A stretch of DNA of 64,000 bases from Chryseobacterium sp. MYb7 (GTDB taxonomy: Bacteria; Bacteroidota; Bacteroidia; Flavobacteriales; Weeksellaceae): the NCBI RefSeq assembly GCF_002979455.1, contig NZ_PCOU01000010.1:82431-146430 (forward strand), read 5' to 3'. Below the pieces are notes generated by a model. That model saw only the letters and a list, made by a program, of their open reading frames with translations, had not been told where the DNA came from and did no database searches. A program made the translations under genes and the position numbers. Below, in pieces: positions 27,220 through 36,037 of the stretch. The stretch's first letter is position 1, and each line of letters starts with the position of its first letter.

Positions 27220-28334
27220 TACTTCGTGGAATTATTTAATTGGTTTTTCAGGTTTTCATAAATCAGCAGTCCGTTGGAAGCAATGACGTTTTCACCTGGT
27301 TTTAAATTACCTTCTACATAAATATACTGGCTGTTGGATGCGATTTCCGTTACAGGTCTGATCTCAAGTTCACAGTCTTTTTTATAAACCACTACATAGC
27401 TTTGGTTGTTATCAAAGATTAATGCTTTTGCAGGAATTGCCAATGCACTTTTGTTTTGTGAATTGATCGGTAATACAACATCTGCGGACATTCCCGGTCT
27501 TAGCTTCATTCCGTTATTATCCATAATGATTTTAGCCTTCAGCACTCTTTCATTTTCATTAAAAACCTGAGAGATATTATTGATTTTTCCAGAGAAACTG
27601 TCATCAGGATAAGCAAGTGTTTTTACTACTACAGGCTGATCGACATACACATGTCTCATGTTGGTTGCGTAGACATTCGCCATAACCCATACTTTATCCA
27701 GATTGGAAATGGTAAACAGCTGATCTCCTCCTGCGGTAACTGGCATTCCTTTGGAAATATTCTTTGAAATAACATATCCGTCTGCCGGAGCTTTTATCTG
27801 AATCGTATTCCCTCCCGCTGAATACAACTGCATATTTTTATGTGTCTTGGAAATATTGGATTGTAATATAGCCACTTCGGAGCGAGCTTCCTGCAAATCT
27901 TTCTGCGAGGCAATATCATCTTTATACATGGCTTCTACAGAAGATAACTTTCTTTTCGCAACGGCCAGCTGAGCCTGCAAAGTTTGGGTATCATCCTGCA
28001 TTTCATTCACAGCGGTACTTTTTACACTTGCCAACGTTTGCCCTTTTTTCACGTAATCACCAAGTGAGAAATAGGTATCAATCACCACTCCGTCCACAAG
28101 ACTTACGAAAGGAACCGTTTTGTCCGAATTGCTTTCCACTTCTCCGGTAAGGGTGATACTTTCCTCTATGGTAAGCATTTCTGCTTTGGCCAGTTTAATA
28201 TCTTTCTTAAGCTCTTTGCTGATGCAGTAGCCTTTTTCAGCTTCTTTATTTTCCTGTTCTCCGGCACAGCCTGTAAAAATCATGAGGGCAGACAGGTAAG
28301 CTGCAGCAATGTATTGGGTAATATTTTTGTTCAT
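27219..28334 (-). CDS. RND efflux periplasmic adaptor (membrane fusion protein)
   Basis: 371-residue lipoprotein (SALMIFTGC, Cys near residue 23) of the CusB/CzcB type, bridging the pump and the outer-membrane channel. Order: barrel-sandwich half (VDGVVIDTYFSLGDYVKKGQTLASV), alpha-hairpin (QLAVAKRKLSSVEAMYKDDIASQKDLQEARSEVAILQ), second lipoyl half (IKAPADGYVISKNISKGMPV), then beta-barrel and C-terminal domains. There is no His- or Met-rich metal-binding N-terminus. It follows the TolC-like gene by 3 bases. Confidence 0.93.
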   Translation of the reverse strand: MNKNITQYIAAAYLSALMIFTGCAGEQENKEAEKGYCISKELKKDIKLAKAEMLTIEESITLTGEVESNSDKTVPFVSLVDGVVIDTYFSLGDYVKKGQTLASVKSTAVNEMQDDTQTLQAQLAVAKRKLSSVEAMYKDDIASQKDLQEARSEVAILQSNISKTHKNMQLYSAGGNTIQIKAPADGYVISKNISKGMPVTAGGDQLFTISNLDKVWVMANVYATNMRHVYVDQPVVVKTLAYPDDSFSGKINNISQVFNENERVLKAKIIMDNNGMKLRPGMSADVVLPINSQNKSALAIPAKALIFDNNQSYVVVYKKDCELEIRPVTEIASNSQYIYVEGNLKPGENVIASNGLLIYENLKNQLNNSTK

Positions 28335-28337
28335 ATC

Positions 28338-29612
28338 TTATAAATCTTGTCCTACAACATATTGCAGGTTTTCATAATATTGATTCAATTCTTTTTTAGT
28401 ATCCAGGATGATCATTTTATTTCCGATGTAGGTATCCAGAAAATCCATGTATTCCAGCATGCTGATATTTCTTAGTCTGAAGTTTTTCTCATGGCTGACC
28501 AATAAACCATCCAGTGTAGATTCATAATCTCCATCAATCTCTTCTGAAACTTGCTGTGTTCTGATATAATTTCTGAAAACAGAGACAATTTCGTTCTCGG
28601 ATTTCAGCATATTTTTTCGGGTTTCCAGTTTGCTTTTCTCAATCTCAAGCTTAGCTTCCTGAATATTCCCTTTGTTGCGATCGAAAATGGGTAGATCCAT
28701 AGAAACACCTAATCCTATAAAGTCTTTCATAATATTTCCTCCGCGGTCATATCCAATAGAAACAGCAATATCAGGAGTTTTCATTGCATTTTGAATTTCC
28801 AAGTTTTTCGCAGCGTGTTTCTCTTTATTTTTTGAGATCATAATATCGGGGCGGTTTTCTTTTGCCCTGTCTATCCATTGGTTCACTTCCAGCTCAGAAA
28901 GTTGTTTTTCAGGCATCACAAATGAATCTGTTATAATCAGATAAGATTGAGAAGGCAGCATCAATAAGGCTTTGAGCTCTACCTGCTGATCTTCGATTTC
29001 CTGTTTTAATGAAATCAGTTTCTTTTTGAATTCAATTTCCTGTGCTTTCAGACGGACATATTCAGCTTTACTGATGTTTCCAAGACTTAATTGATTATTA
29101 TAGGATTTTGTTAATTTCTCAATAGAAGCAATCTGTCCCTGATAAATTTTCTGCTGTTCCTGATTGTAAAGAATATCGGTAATAGTATTTCTGAGTGTTT
29201 TTTTAAGCTCACGCAGAACTTCCTGTAATTCATACTTTTCTCCTTCCACTTCTATTTTCTGGAGTTCAATATTTTTCCTTCTTTTACCAGCAGTCTGAAT
29301 TACCTGTTCGATCTCGGCAGAAATCTGGGTATTTTTTCCCCAGTTTCCGATAAGAGCAGGTTGTTCTTCTATGTCATAAGTTCTCCATAGATTCACTTCA
29401 CTGATACTTAATTTGGGATTAGGCCAGTATTTAGCCTGAACAGCTCTTGCCTCGGCTTGTGAAATTTCAAGCTTTTGGACAATGAGGTCCAGGTTTTTAG
29501 CCAAAAAGATAGTCTCAGCTTCCTTTCTGCCAATTTTCAGGGTATCTGAAATCTGTGCTGAAAAGAAACTGAAACAATGAATATAAAATAGTGTAAAAAA
29601 TAGTTTCTTCAA
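28338..29612 (-). CDS. TolC-family outer-membrane efflux protein
   Basis: 424 residues with signal peptide (MKKLFFTLFYIHCFSFFSAQ). The paired coiled-coil repeats of the OEP family are visible (LEISQAEARAVQAKYWPNPKLSISE and the later NLEIQNAMKTPDIAVSIGYDRGGN). The start codon is TTG at 29612; no in-frame ATG gives a signal peptide. It is the first gene of the efflux set and follows the two-component genes after a 136-base gap that holds its own promoter and a palindrome. Confidence 0.9.
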   Translation of the reverse strand: MKKLFFTLFYIHCFSFFSAQISDTLKIGRKEAETIFLAKNLDLIVQKLEISQAEARAVQAKYWPNPKLSISEVNLWRTYDIEEQPALIGNWGKNTQISAEIEQVIQTAGKRRKNIELQKIEVEGEKYELQEVLRELKKTLRNTITDILYNQEQQKIYQGQIASIEKLTKSYNNQLSLGNISKAEYVRLKAQEIEFKKKLISLKQEIEDQQVELKALLMLPSQSYLIITDSFVMPEKQLSELEVNQWIDRAKENRPDIMISKNKEKHAAKNLEIQNAMKTPDIAVSIGYDRGGNIMKDFIGLGVSMDLPIFDRNKGNIQEAKLEIEKSKLETRKNMLKSENEIVSVFRNYIRTQQVSEEIDGDYESTLDGLLVSHEKNFRLRNISMLEYMDFLDTYIGNKMIILDTKKELNQYYENLQYVVGQDL

Positions 29613-29632
29613 GGTCTCTTATTTTAAGACCA

Positions 29633-29657
29633 CAAAGCTATTTGTCTAATATTAGAG
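29633..29657 (-). promoter_or_regulatory. Promoter and 12-bp palindrome upstream of the efflux operon
   Basis: Minus-strand -7 box TAGCTTTG (29633-29640) with the perfect palindrome TCTAATATTAGA (29645-29656) directly upstream, where -33/-7 spacer DNA would be. A related half (TCTAATGTTGAAC) lies about 45 bases further up. The palindrome is a candidate operator for the adjacent response regulator. Confidence 0.5.
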
Positions 29658-29748
29658 GGAATTTCAAACAAAATTAAAATTCGGTTAGTTCAACATTAGA
29701 GTTTGATTAGAACTTTTAAAAACACGAATATTTTCACGAATAACACAA

Positions 29749-31110
29749 TCAGGAATGAGCCGGAAATTCAAGGAGAACATTGGTTCCAACATTTACAACA
29801 GAATCAATTTTCATTACAATATGATGATGATCAAAAATGCTTTTTGAAAGGGATAAACCAATACCGCTGCCTTTCACGGTATCAACATTTTTCCCTCTGT
29901 AAAAAGTCTCTGATATTTTTATAAGATCATCTGACGGAATTCCTCTTCCTTGATCTCTGACCTCAATATACAATTGATTGTTTTTTTCTGATAATGTAAT
30001 CACGATAGGTTTATCGTAAGAATATTTGATGGCGTTTTCAACAATATTATATAATGCTAAGTATAGCAGTGTTTCGTTACCGGGAAATTCCAGCAAAGAA
30101 GGTTTTGTTACCTCAAGCTGTATTTTAATGGATGAATGGCTCTCTTTTGCTTTAGGTTCTAATTTCTCATAAATCTTCCAGATCAGCTCATCCATTCTCA
30201 TAGGTTTGTGAGAAGATTCTAATTTTGTCATTCCGGACATCAGCAGAAGGTTGTTGAGGATATTTTCAATCTCATATACGTTTTCCAATGACTCTTTGGC
30301 CACTTCCTTATATTCTTCCGGCGTGCGGTCTTTTTGGGCGAAGACTTCCAAATTTCCGGAAATAGCGGCTAAAGGTGTTTTAAATTCATGAGAAACATAG
30401 TTGATAAAGTTCTGCTGTAAGAGTACATTTTCAGAAATTCTTCCCAGCAATTTATTATAGGATTTTATAAGATCTTCAATCTCATCATTGGTATTAGTGG
30501 AAGTAATGGCTGTGGAAATATTATTATAATCCACTTTATTAATACGTTCCACAACATTAGAGATAGGCTTATAAACCACCTTGGAAAGGTATCTACTCAA
30601 AAAATAAATTGCCAAAAGCCCGATCAGCAATACAGAAAGCATGATAATAGCCAATCTCAGGATCTGCGACTGAAATGAATCATTTGATGATTTTACAAAA
30701 ACCACAAAATCTCCCTGATTATCCGGATAAAAAATTCCATAGTAGAATTGATTATCAGACATGAACTGTATTCCTTTATTATTGCGGACAGCCTGTAAAT
30801 GGGAAAGTTTTATATTCTTGTCATTCAGATTATGTCCAAAAGTCACTTCGTTATTCTGATTGTAAACCGCTACTTTGTTATTTTGAATCAGATGATTGTA
30901 TTCATTTTTGATCTGGGCATGCCGGTCTTTCGGAAGCTCATCTTTTTCGAGATAATAAATAGCAGAAATAAGAGCCGCATTCCGAAGTTTTTCAAAATAA
31001 AAAATCTTGGTGCTGTCATAATAGGCAAAGAATATCACCGCTGATGTGATGATAGAAACGATGCCAAATGAGAGGCTTGAAATAAGGGTAAATCTGTTTC
31101 TGAGCGTCAT
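29749..31110 (-). CDS. Sensor histidine kinase of the metal-efflux cluster
   Basis: 453 residues: an N-terminal membrane helix, a periplasmic sensor region of about 120 residues, a second helix (IIMLSVLLIGLLAIYFLSRYL), HAMP linker, HisKA with phospho-acceptor His in FINYVSHEFKTPLAAISG (about residue 241) and an ATPase domain with N box (NIVENAIKYS), G1 (DQGRGIP) and G2 (GSGIGLSLSKSI). The periplasmic part lacks obvious His clusters. The start codon is 2 bases after the response-regulator stop, so the pair is coupled. By position it senses the exported metal (inference). Confidence 0.92.
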   Translation of the reverse strand: MTLRNRFTLISSLSFGIVSIITSAVIFFAYYDSTKIFYFEKLRNAALISAIYYLEKDELPKDRHAQIKNEYNHLIQNNKVAVYNQNNEVTFGHNLNDKNIKLSHLQAVRNNKGIQFMSDNQFYYGIFYPDNQGDFVVFVKSSNDSFQSQILRLAIIMLSVLLIGLLAIYFLSRYLSKVVYKPISNVVERINKVDYNNISTAITSTNTNDEIEDLIKSYNKLLGRISENVLLQQNFINYVSHEFKTPLAAISGNLEVFAQKDRTPEEYKEVAKESLENVYEIENILNNLLLMSGMTKLESSHKPMRMDELIWKIYEKLEPKAKESHSSIKIQLEVTKPSLLEFPGNETLLYLALYNIVENAIKYSYDKPIVITLSEKNNQLYIEVRDQGRGIPSDDLIKISETFYRGKNVDTVKGSGIGLSLSKSIFDHHHIVMKIDSVVNVGTNVLLEFPAHS

Positions 31111-31112
31111 TT

Positions 31113-31787
31113 TCAGTCTTTGATCAAATAGCCGGTTCCTTTTACCGTATGAATAATTTTCTGTTCCGTTTCATCAATCTTATTACGGACGTAGGAAATA
31201 TAAACATCCACTACATTCGTTGTATTATCAAAATCAATTCCCCAAACCTTATGTAAAATCTGAGTTCTGCTCAGCACTTTATTTTTATTCTCCATCAGGA
31301 AAGTAAAAAGTTTGTATTCCGTAGGAGAAAATTCTATTTCTTTATCGTTCTGAGTTACTTTATGAAGATCGGTATCAATTGTAATATTTCCACATGATAA
31401 ATATTGGTCTTCTTTCTGGTAGCTCATTTTATTTCTTCTGGTTAAGGCTTTAATCCTAGAAATCAGTTCTTCAAAGTGAAAAGGTTTTGATAAATAATCA
31501 TCAGCTCCCATATCCAGCATTTTGATCTTATCATCAGGGCTGTTCAATGCACTTAAAACCAAAATCGGAGTATAATTTCCTTTAAATCTGATAATTTGAG
31601 TAAGCTGCATCCCATCCAATCCGGGAAGCATAATATCCATCAAAATAATATCAAAATCATAGATATGAATAAGGTCACGCGCTTTTTCTCCGGAATCTGC
31701 AAGGGTCATATTGTAGCCAGCCTCGGAAAGGCCTTTTATCAGGAAATTGCTGATTCTTTGATCATCTTCTACCAACAAAATATTCAT
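31113..31787 (-). CDS. OmpR/CusR-type response regulator
   Basis: 224 residues. Receiver domain with acidic pocket (VEDDQ) and phosphorylation site Asp in DIILMDIMLPGLDG near residue 52, plus conserved Thr/Ser and Lys (YLSKPFHFEEL). C-terminal winged helix of the OmpR type (EFSPTEYKLFTFLMENKNKVLSRTQILHKVWG, VDVYISYVRNKID). It is followed by its kinase and then by the efflux genes, the usual arrangement for Cus-like metal regulation. Confidence 0.94.
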   Translation of the reverse strand: MNILLVEDDQRISNFLIKGLSEAGYNMTLADSGEKARDLIHIYDFDIILMDIMLPGLDGMQLTQIIRFKGNYTPILVLSALNSPDDKIKMLDMGADDYLSKPFHFEELISRIKALTRRNKMSYQKEDQYLSCGNITIDTDLHKVTQNDKEIEFSPTEYKLFTFLMENKNKVLSRTQILHKVWGIDFDNTTNVVDVYISYVRNKIDETEQKIIHTVKGTGYLIKD

Positions 31788-31837
31788 AAGTCTCTGAAAT
31801 TTCCTATAAATATAAGTAATCTTGTTCAGAAAGGAAT

Positions 31838-31868
31838 CTGGAAGAAGGAAGAGAGAGGTAACTTCCAG
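31838..31868. repeat. Inverted repeat of a dispersed GGAAG-rich element
   Basis: Arms CTGGAAG and CTTCCAG separated by 17 purine-rich bases, between the divergent response regulator and rmuC. The same arms bound a larger inverted repeat at 62014-62160, so this is likely one member of a dispersed intergenic family. Confidence 0.5.
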
Positions 31869-31878
31869 CCTTTTTTCA

Positions 31879-31886
31879 TAATTTTG
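31879..31886 (+). promoter_or_regulatory. -7 box of rmuC
   Basis: TAATTTTG ends only 4 bases before the first ATG (31891) of rmuC, so the transcript would have almost no leader, or translation starts at the second Met (31897). Confidence 0.5.
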
Positions 31887-31890
31887 GAAG

Positions 31891-33396
31891 ATGGAGATGA
31901 TATATTTAATTATTGGGCTGTTTGCAGGTATTATCCTTGGTGCGGTAATCCTATATTTTGCGTTGAAATCATCAATGGTTTCAAGGAATTCTTATGATAC
32001 GCTGAACACCTTATCTATAAAAACCCAGTCTGATCTTGACAATTCAAACCTGAAGATTCAGGAACTTAATCAGACTATCAGTAAAGAGAAAGAAGCCAAC
32101 ATGCTGCAACAGGATCTTCTGGATGATCTGAAAAATGAATTCTCTAAAATCTCCGCCGAATATTCATCGTTAAATACTCAGTTTCAAGAGTTAAAACAAA
32201 CCCATCAGAGACAGACCTCTCAGATAGACACCCATATTCTTGAAAAACAGACTCTTTTTGCTAAAAACTCTGAGCTTTCTGCCAAAAATGAAGGTCTCCA
32301 AAACTCTCTTGATACCCAGAAAGAAGAAATTGTTAAGATTCAGGAAGATTCTAAACTTCAGTTTGAAAACCTTGCCAATAAAATTTTAGAAGAAAAAACA
32401 GAAAAGTTTACCACTTTAAATCAAAATAATTTAAAAAATATCCTTGAGCCTTTTCAGGAGAAAATAGCTGATTTAAAAAACAAAGTCAATGAAGCTTACG
32501 AAAAGGAAAATAAAGAACGTTTCTCTCTTGCAGAAAAAGTGAAAGAACTGGCAGAACTGAACCAGCAGATTTCTGATGATGCAAAAAAACTGACCCGTGC
32601 ACTGAAAGGCGAAAGTAAAACCCAAGGAAATTGGGGTGAGATGATTCTGGAAAGTATCCTTGAAAAATCCGGACTCGTAAAAGGAAGAGAATATTTCCTT
32701 GAACATGAATTGCGCGATGAAGACAACAATGCTTTATTCTCAGAATTCTCCGGAAAGAAAATGCGCCCGGATGCCGTTATAAAATATCCGGATGAAAGAA
32801 ATGTCATCATCGATTCTAAAGTTTCTCTGACTGCTTTTACAGAATTGGTAGATGAAACCGATCCTGATGTGTATGCCATCAAGCTAAGCCAGCACCTTGG
32901 CTCTATCAAAAACCACATTTCACAACTTAGTCAAAAAGCCTATGATGACTATGACAAATCCATGGATTTCGTGATGATGTTTATTCCGAGTGAACCCGCT
33001 TATATTGCCGCAATGCAGGCAGACCAGAATCTTTGGAATTATGCTTATGAAAGAAGAATCCTTTTACTGAACCCAAGTAACCTGATTACCTCTCTTAAGC
33101 TAATTGCCGATCTTTGGAAACGCGAATATCAAAACAGAAATTCTATGGAGATTGCCGAACGAGGAGCTAAACTCTATGATAAATTTGTGGGTTTTGTAGA
33201 CAACTTAGAAAAAGTAGGGAAAAATCTGGATCAAGCAAAAAATGTATTCAATGATGCCTACAAGCAATTACATACGGGAAATGACAACCTTGTGATCCAG
33301 ACTCAAAAACTGAAGTCATTAGGAATCAAAAACAAAAAAGACCTGCCTCAAAGTCTTATTGACAACGGCAACTTTATTGAACCATCAGAAAGCTAA
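31891..33396 (+). CDS. rmuC: DNA recombination protein RmuC homologue
   Basis: 501 residues: an N-terminal membrane anchor (MIYLIIGLFAGIILGAVILYFAL), a coiled coil of about 150 residues rich in Gln/Glu/Lys, then the conserved RmuC nuclease-like domain (TQGNWGEMILESILEKSGLVKGREYFLEHE, RPDAVIKYPDERNVIIDSKVSLTAF, AYERRILLLNPSNLITSLKLIADLW). RmuC limits inversions between short repeats in E. coli. The second Met (31897) is an alternative start because the promoter box is so close. A LytTR gene follows after 11 bases. Confidence 0.93.
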   Translation: MEMIYLIIGLFAGIILGAVILYFALKSSMVSRNSYDTLNTLSIKTQSDLDNSNLKIQELNQTISKEKEANMLQQDLLDDLKNEFSKISAEYSSLNTQFQELKQTHQRQTSQIDTHILEKQTLFAKNSELSAKNEGLQNSLDTQKEEIVKIQEDSKLQFENLANKILEEKTEKFTTLNQNNLKNILEPFQEKIADLKNKVNEAYEKENKERFSLAEKVKELAELNQQISDDAKKLTRALKGESKTQGNWGEMILESILEKSGLVKGREYFLEHELRDEDNNALFSEFSGKKMRPDAVIKYPDERNVIIDSKVSLTAFTELVDETDPDVYAIKLSQHLGSIKNHISQLSQKAYDDYDKSMDFVMMFIPSEPAYIAAMQADQNLWNYAYERRILLLNPSNLITSLKLIADLWKREYQNRNSMEIAERGAKLYDKFVGFVDNLEKVGKNLDQAKNVFNDAYKQLHTGNDNLVIQTQKLKSLGIKNKKDLPQSLIDNGNFIEPSES

Positions 33397-33407
33397 ATCC
33401 TGGTTTT

Positions 33408-34238
33408 ATGTTTTCTTTTGCATCATATCCTTACCCCAAATCCGAATCTTTCAAAGAAATTTTCGTTTCTTCACTGGGAGCAGGAATTGCTGTCTATTTG
33501 TTTCTGATTATTTTCCAGCCCTTTGGTACGGAAAGCTTTCACCATCCCTATAAGTTTTTATTACTTTTCCCCTATTGCATTATTTTTGGAACTGCATTTT
33601 TCATTGCTAATCTTATAACTTCCCGTTTTAGCAACTGGAATATTGGTGCAGAACTTTTAAAAATAATTTTCATCTTATTTCTCGGCTCTGTTCTATCCTA
33701 CTTTTACAATTCGTTATTCTTAAGCCATGTAGAACTTGATCTGGGCAATTATTTTTATATGTTCCTGTATTCTTTGGCAGTCGGAATTCCCATTTCAATC
33801 ATTTATATTTTATCGCGGTACATCTATTTAAAAAACATTCGTGAAAAGAAAGCCCACGATATTTCTCAACATCTTCCCGTTTTGGATCCTGAACAACAAC
33901 AAAATTTGTTAAAAATATCAGCTCAGAATACAGAACTTAGCATCAATGAAAAGGATTTTCTTTGCGTTCAGTCCATGGAAAACTACTGTACGTTTTACTT
34001 TTTAGAGAATAACAGCTTAAAAAAAACAGTAATCAGAATAAGCTTTTCCAATGCTTTACAACAAATCGAAACTGATTCTGTCAAAAAATGCCACCGTTCT
34101 TATATAGTTAATCTTAGAAGGGTAAAAAATCTCAAAGGAAATGCTCAGGACTATAAATTAATTCTTCCGGAAATAGACTTTGAAATTCCGGTTTCAAGAA
34201 GTTTTATTCCTTCCATTATTCCTCAATTGCAACAGTAG
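33408..34238 (+). CDS. Membrane-bound LytTR-type transcription regulator
   Basis: 276 residues. Four or five N-terminal membrane helices (FKEIFVSSLGAGIAVYLFLIIF, FLLLFPYCIIFGTAFFIANLI, LLKIIFILFLGSVLSYFY, FYMFLYSLAVGIPISIIYILSRYI) precede a C-terminal LytTR DNA-binding domain from about residue 170 (INEKDFLCVQSMENYCTFYFLENNS, KCHRSYIVNLRRVKNLKG). There is no receiver domain, so it responds to something in the membrane rather than to a kinase. A LytTR-like direct repeat lies just downstream in front of the CPBP protease gene, the probable target (inference). Confidence 0.9.
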   Translation: MFSFASYPYPKSESFKEIFVSSLGAGIAVYLFLIIFQPFGTESFHHPYKFLLLFPYCIIFGTAFFIANLITSRFSNWNIGAELLKIIFILFLGSVLSYFYNSLFLSHVELDLGNYFYMFLYSLAVGIPISIIYILSRYIYLKNIREKKAHDISQHLPVLDPEQQQNLLKISAQNTELSINEKDFLCVQSMENYCTFYFLENNSLKKTVIRISFSNALQQIETDSVKKCHRSYIVNLRRVKNLKGNAQDYKLILPEIDFEIPVSRSFIPSIIPQLQQ

Positions 34239-34248
34239 TATTCTTCAT

Positions 34249-34320
34249 TTTGTCATTCGTCACTATTCTTTGTCATTCATCACATTAAGTTGAAAACATA
34301 GATTTAAAGCCACATTTTTG
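34249..34320 (+). promoter_or_regulatory. LytTR-like direct repeat and promoter of the CPBP protease gene
   Basis: TTTGTCATTCGTCAC (34249-34263) repeats as TTTGTCATTCATCAC (34269-34283) with a 20-bp period, about two helical turns. Six bases further is a -33 TTG (34290-34292), a 20-bp spacer and a near-consensus -7 CATTTTTG (34313-34320). A direct repeat abutting the -33 box is how LytTR activators bind. Confidence 0.6.
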
Positions 34321-34337
34321 CTCAAAATTTAACAGAC

Positions 34338-35129
34338 ATGAGTAAAAACATCCGCTCCTTTTCAATCTTTATTCTAGGTTTTACGACTTACTATTTCTTC
34401 GATTTTTTCTTTTTTAAAACCATACAGACTTTCTCAAAAGATTTATTTCACAGCAAAGCCATAGCTCACGTTATTGCTTATTCAGTAACTTTAATTCCAT
34501 TAATGGCTACATTAAAAATTCTGTTACCCAAAAGAAGCATTTCAGAGTTGCTTTCATTAAATAAGTCCATTATCAAAGGATTCACTTTGGCACTTATAGG
34601 AACTCTGTCTATGCTTATCGGATACATGATCCATTTTACAGCAATCAGTAAAATAAATTTTGAAACACTATTTATTAATACCCTTTCATCAGCATTTTTT
34701 GAAGAGATTATTTTCAGAGCTTTTCTTATCGGAATACTATACAGGTTTACCAGGCATGGTTTTTTATCCTCGGTCTTATTAGGCTCTTTACTCTTTGCAC
34801 AGGTTCATTTATATCAAAGTCAGAATATAACGGAGCTTATTGAGATATTTACCATTACGTTTTTAGGATCAGTATTCTTTTCCTGGGTATATTTTGAATC
34901 TGAATATAACTTATGGACTGCCATCTTCCTTCATTTCTTTATGAATTTGTACTGGGAAATCTTTAATGTATCAGAAAATGTTTCCGGAAACCTCTATGGA
35001 AATCTGTATAAACTGATCTCAATTGCAGTCTTGATAGTAGTTATCATCTATTTTAAAAGAAAAAATAAAATCCCGTTTGAAGTAACGTGGAAAAGCCTTT
35101 TTATCAAAACCAGAGAAGTTCAATCATAA
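34338..35129 (+). CDS. CPBP-family intramembrane metalloprotease
   Basis: 263 residues, about seven or eight membrane helices. The Abi/CPBP motifs are present in order: Glu-Glu and Arg in FFEEIIFRAFLIG (about residue 122), the F-x3-H motif in LFAQVHLYQ, and H-x3-N in LHFFMNLYW. Members cut prenylated or other membrane proteins and some give bacteriocin immunity; the substrate here is unknown. It is followed after 20 bases by an RNA methyltransferase gene. Confidence 0.9.
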   Translation: MSKNIRSFSIFILGFTTYYFFDFFFFKTIQTFSKDLFHSKAIAHVIAYSVTLIPLMATLKILLPKRSISELLSLNKSIIKGFTLALIGTLSMLIGYMIHFTAISKINFETLFINTLSSAFFEEIIFRAFLIGILYRFTRHGFLSSVLLGSLLFAQVHLYQSQNITELIEIFTITFLGSVFFSWVYFESEYNLWTAIFLHFFMNLYWEIFNVSENVSGNLYGNLYKLISIAVLIVVIIYFKRKNKIPFEVTWKSLFIKTREVQS

Positions 35130-35149
35130 ATTTTGCATAATTTTGCAGC

Positions 35150-35917
35150 ATGTTGATAGAAAGTTTTCAAAACGATAAAATAAAAAACGTCACTAAGCTC
35201 CTTACTGACAACAGATTCCGTAAAAAATCAAAAGTTTTTGTAGTAGAAGGCCAGCAGGAAAATGAAAGAGCTATGCAGTATGATTTTGAACCGCTGGAGT
35301 TCTTTATCTGTGAAAATATCTTTAAAGGAACTCTTCCTGATGGAAAAATACATTATGTAAGTGATAAAATATATGAAAAAATAGCTTACAGAGGAAGCTC
35401 CGAGGGAATTATCGGGGTATACCATGCTAAAGAAGCTTTACTTTCGTCATTTATTCCTAAAGAAGATTCTACGATAATTATTGTGGAAGGTGTTGAAAAA
35501 CCAGGAAATCTTGGAGCTATTTTAAGAAGCTGTGAAGCTTTTGGAGTAGATGCACTGATTGTAGCTGACGGAAAAACCGATTTTTATAACCCAAATGTAA
35601 TCAGATCCAGTGTAGGATGTCTTTTTGGGATGGAAGTATACCAGGCTGAAAACGAGGAAACATTGGAATTTCTACAAAAGAATAATTTCAATATCTACAC
35701 TACTCTTATGGATGAAAGCGCTGAAGATCTTTATAAGCGGGATTTCAAACAGCGTTCTGCTGTATTATTCGGTACGGAACATTCCGGATTGAGTGATTTC
35801 TGGATTGGAAAAGGAAAAAACACCCTTATTCCTATGGCCGGTAGTATTGATTCTTTAAACCTGAGCAATGCAGTAGCGATTACCTGCTATGAATCTTTGA
35901 AACAGAAGAAAGGGTAA
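35150..35917 (+). CDS. TrmH/SpoU-family RNA 2'-O-methyltransferase
   Basis: 255 residues. An N-terminal SpoU substrate-binding domain (RFRKKSKVFVVEGQQENERAMQ) is followed by the knotted SPOUT domain with all three motifs: VEKPGNLGAILRSCEAFGVDAL, LFGTEHSGLSD and PMAGSIDSLNLSNAVAITCYE. The target (rRNA or tRNA ribose) cannot be told from sequence. Second gene after the CPBP protease; ends ahead of a terminator shared with a convergent gene. Confidence 0.93.
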   Translation: MLIESFQNDKIKNVTKLLTDNRFRKKSKVFVVEGQQENERAMQYDFEPLEFFICENIFKGTLPDGKIHYVSDKIYEKIAYRGSSEGIIGVYHAKEALLSSFIPKEDSTIIIVEGVEKPGNLGAILRSCEAFGVDALIVADGKTDFYNPNVIRSSVGCLFGMEVYQAENEETLEFLQKNNFNIYTTLMDESAEDLYKRDFKQRSAVLFGTEHSGLSDFWIGKGKNTLIPMAGSIDSLNLSNAVAITCYESLKQKKG

Positions 35918-35947
35918 ATATTATTTGAGTATTATTTCTAATATGAA

Positions 35948-35974
35948 ATTGCTTCGCCTTCGGCTCGCAATGAT
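35948..35974. repeat. GC-rich palindromic intergenic element
   Basis: ATTGCTTCGCCTTCGGCTCG then CAATGAT: an inverted element whose ends (ATTGC/GCAAT) and centre (GCC/GGC) pair. Elements of this TTGCTTCG type recur in intergenic DNA of many bacteria, including Chryseobacterium as I recall. It stands between a gene end and a terminator. Confidence 0.4.
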
Positions 35975-35983
35975 TAAGCATAA

Positions 35984-36016
35984 AAAAACCGTTTCACTGG
36001 GTGAAACGGTTCTTTT
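35984..36016. terminator. Bidirectional terminator
   Basis: Perfect stem AACCGTTTCAC / GTGAAACGGTT with A7 on the left and TCTTTTATT on the right, between convergent genes. Confidence 0.85.
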
Positions 36017-36037
36017 ATTGTTAAGCTTATGCTAGAA

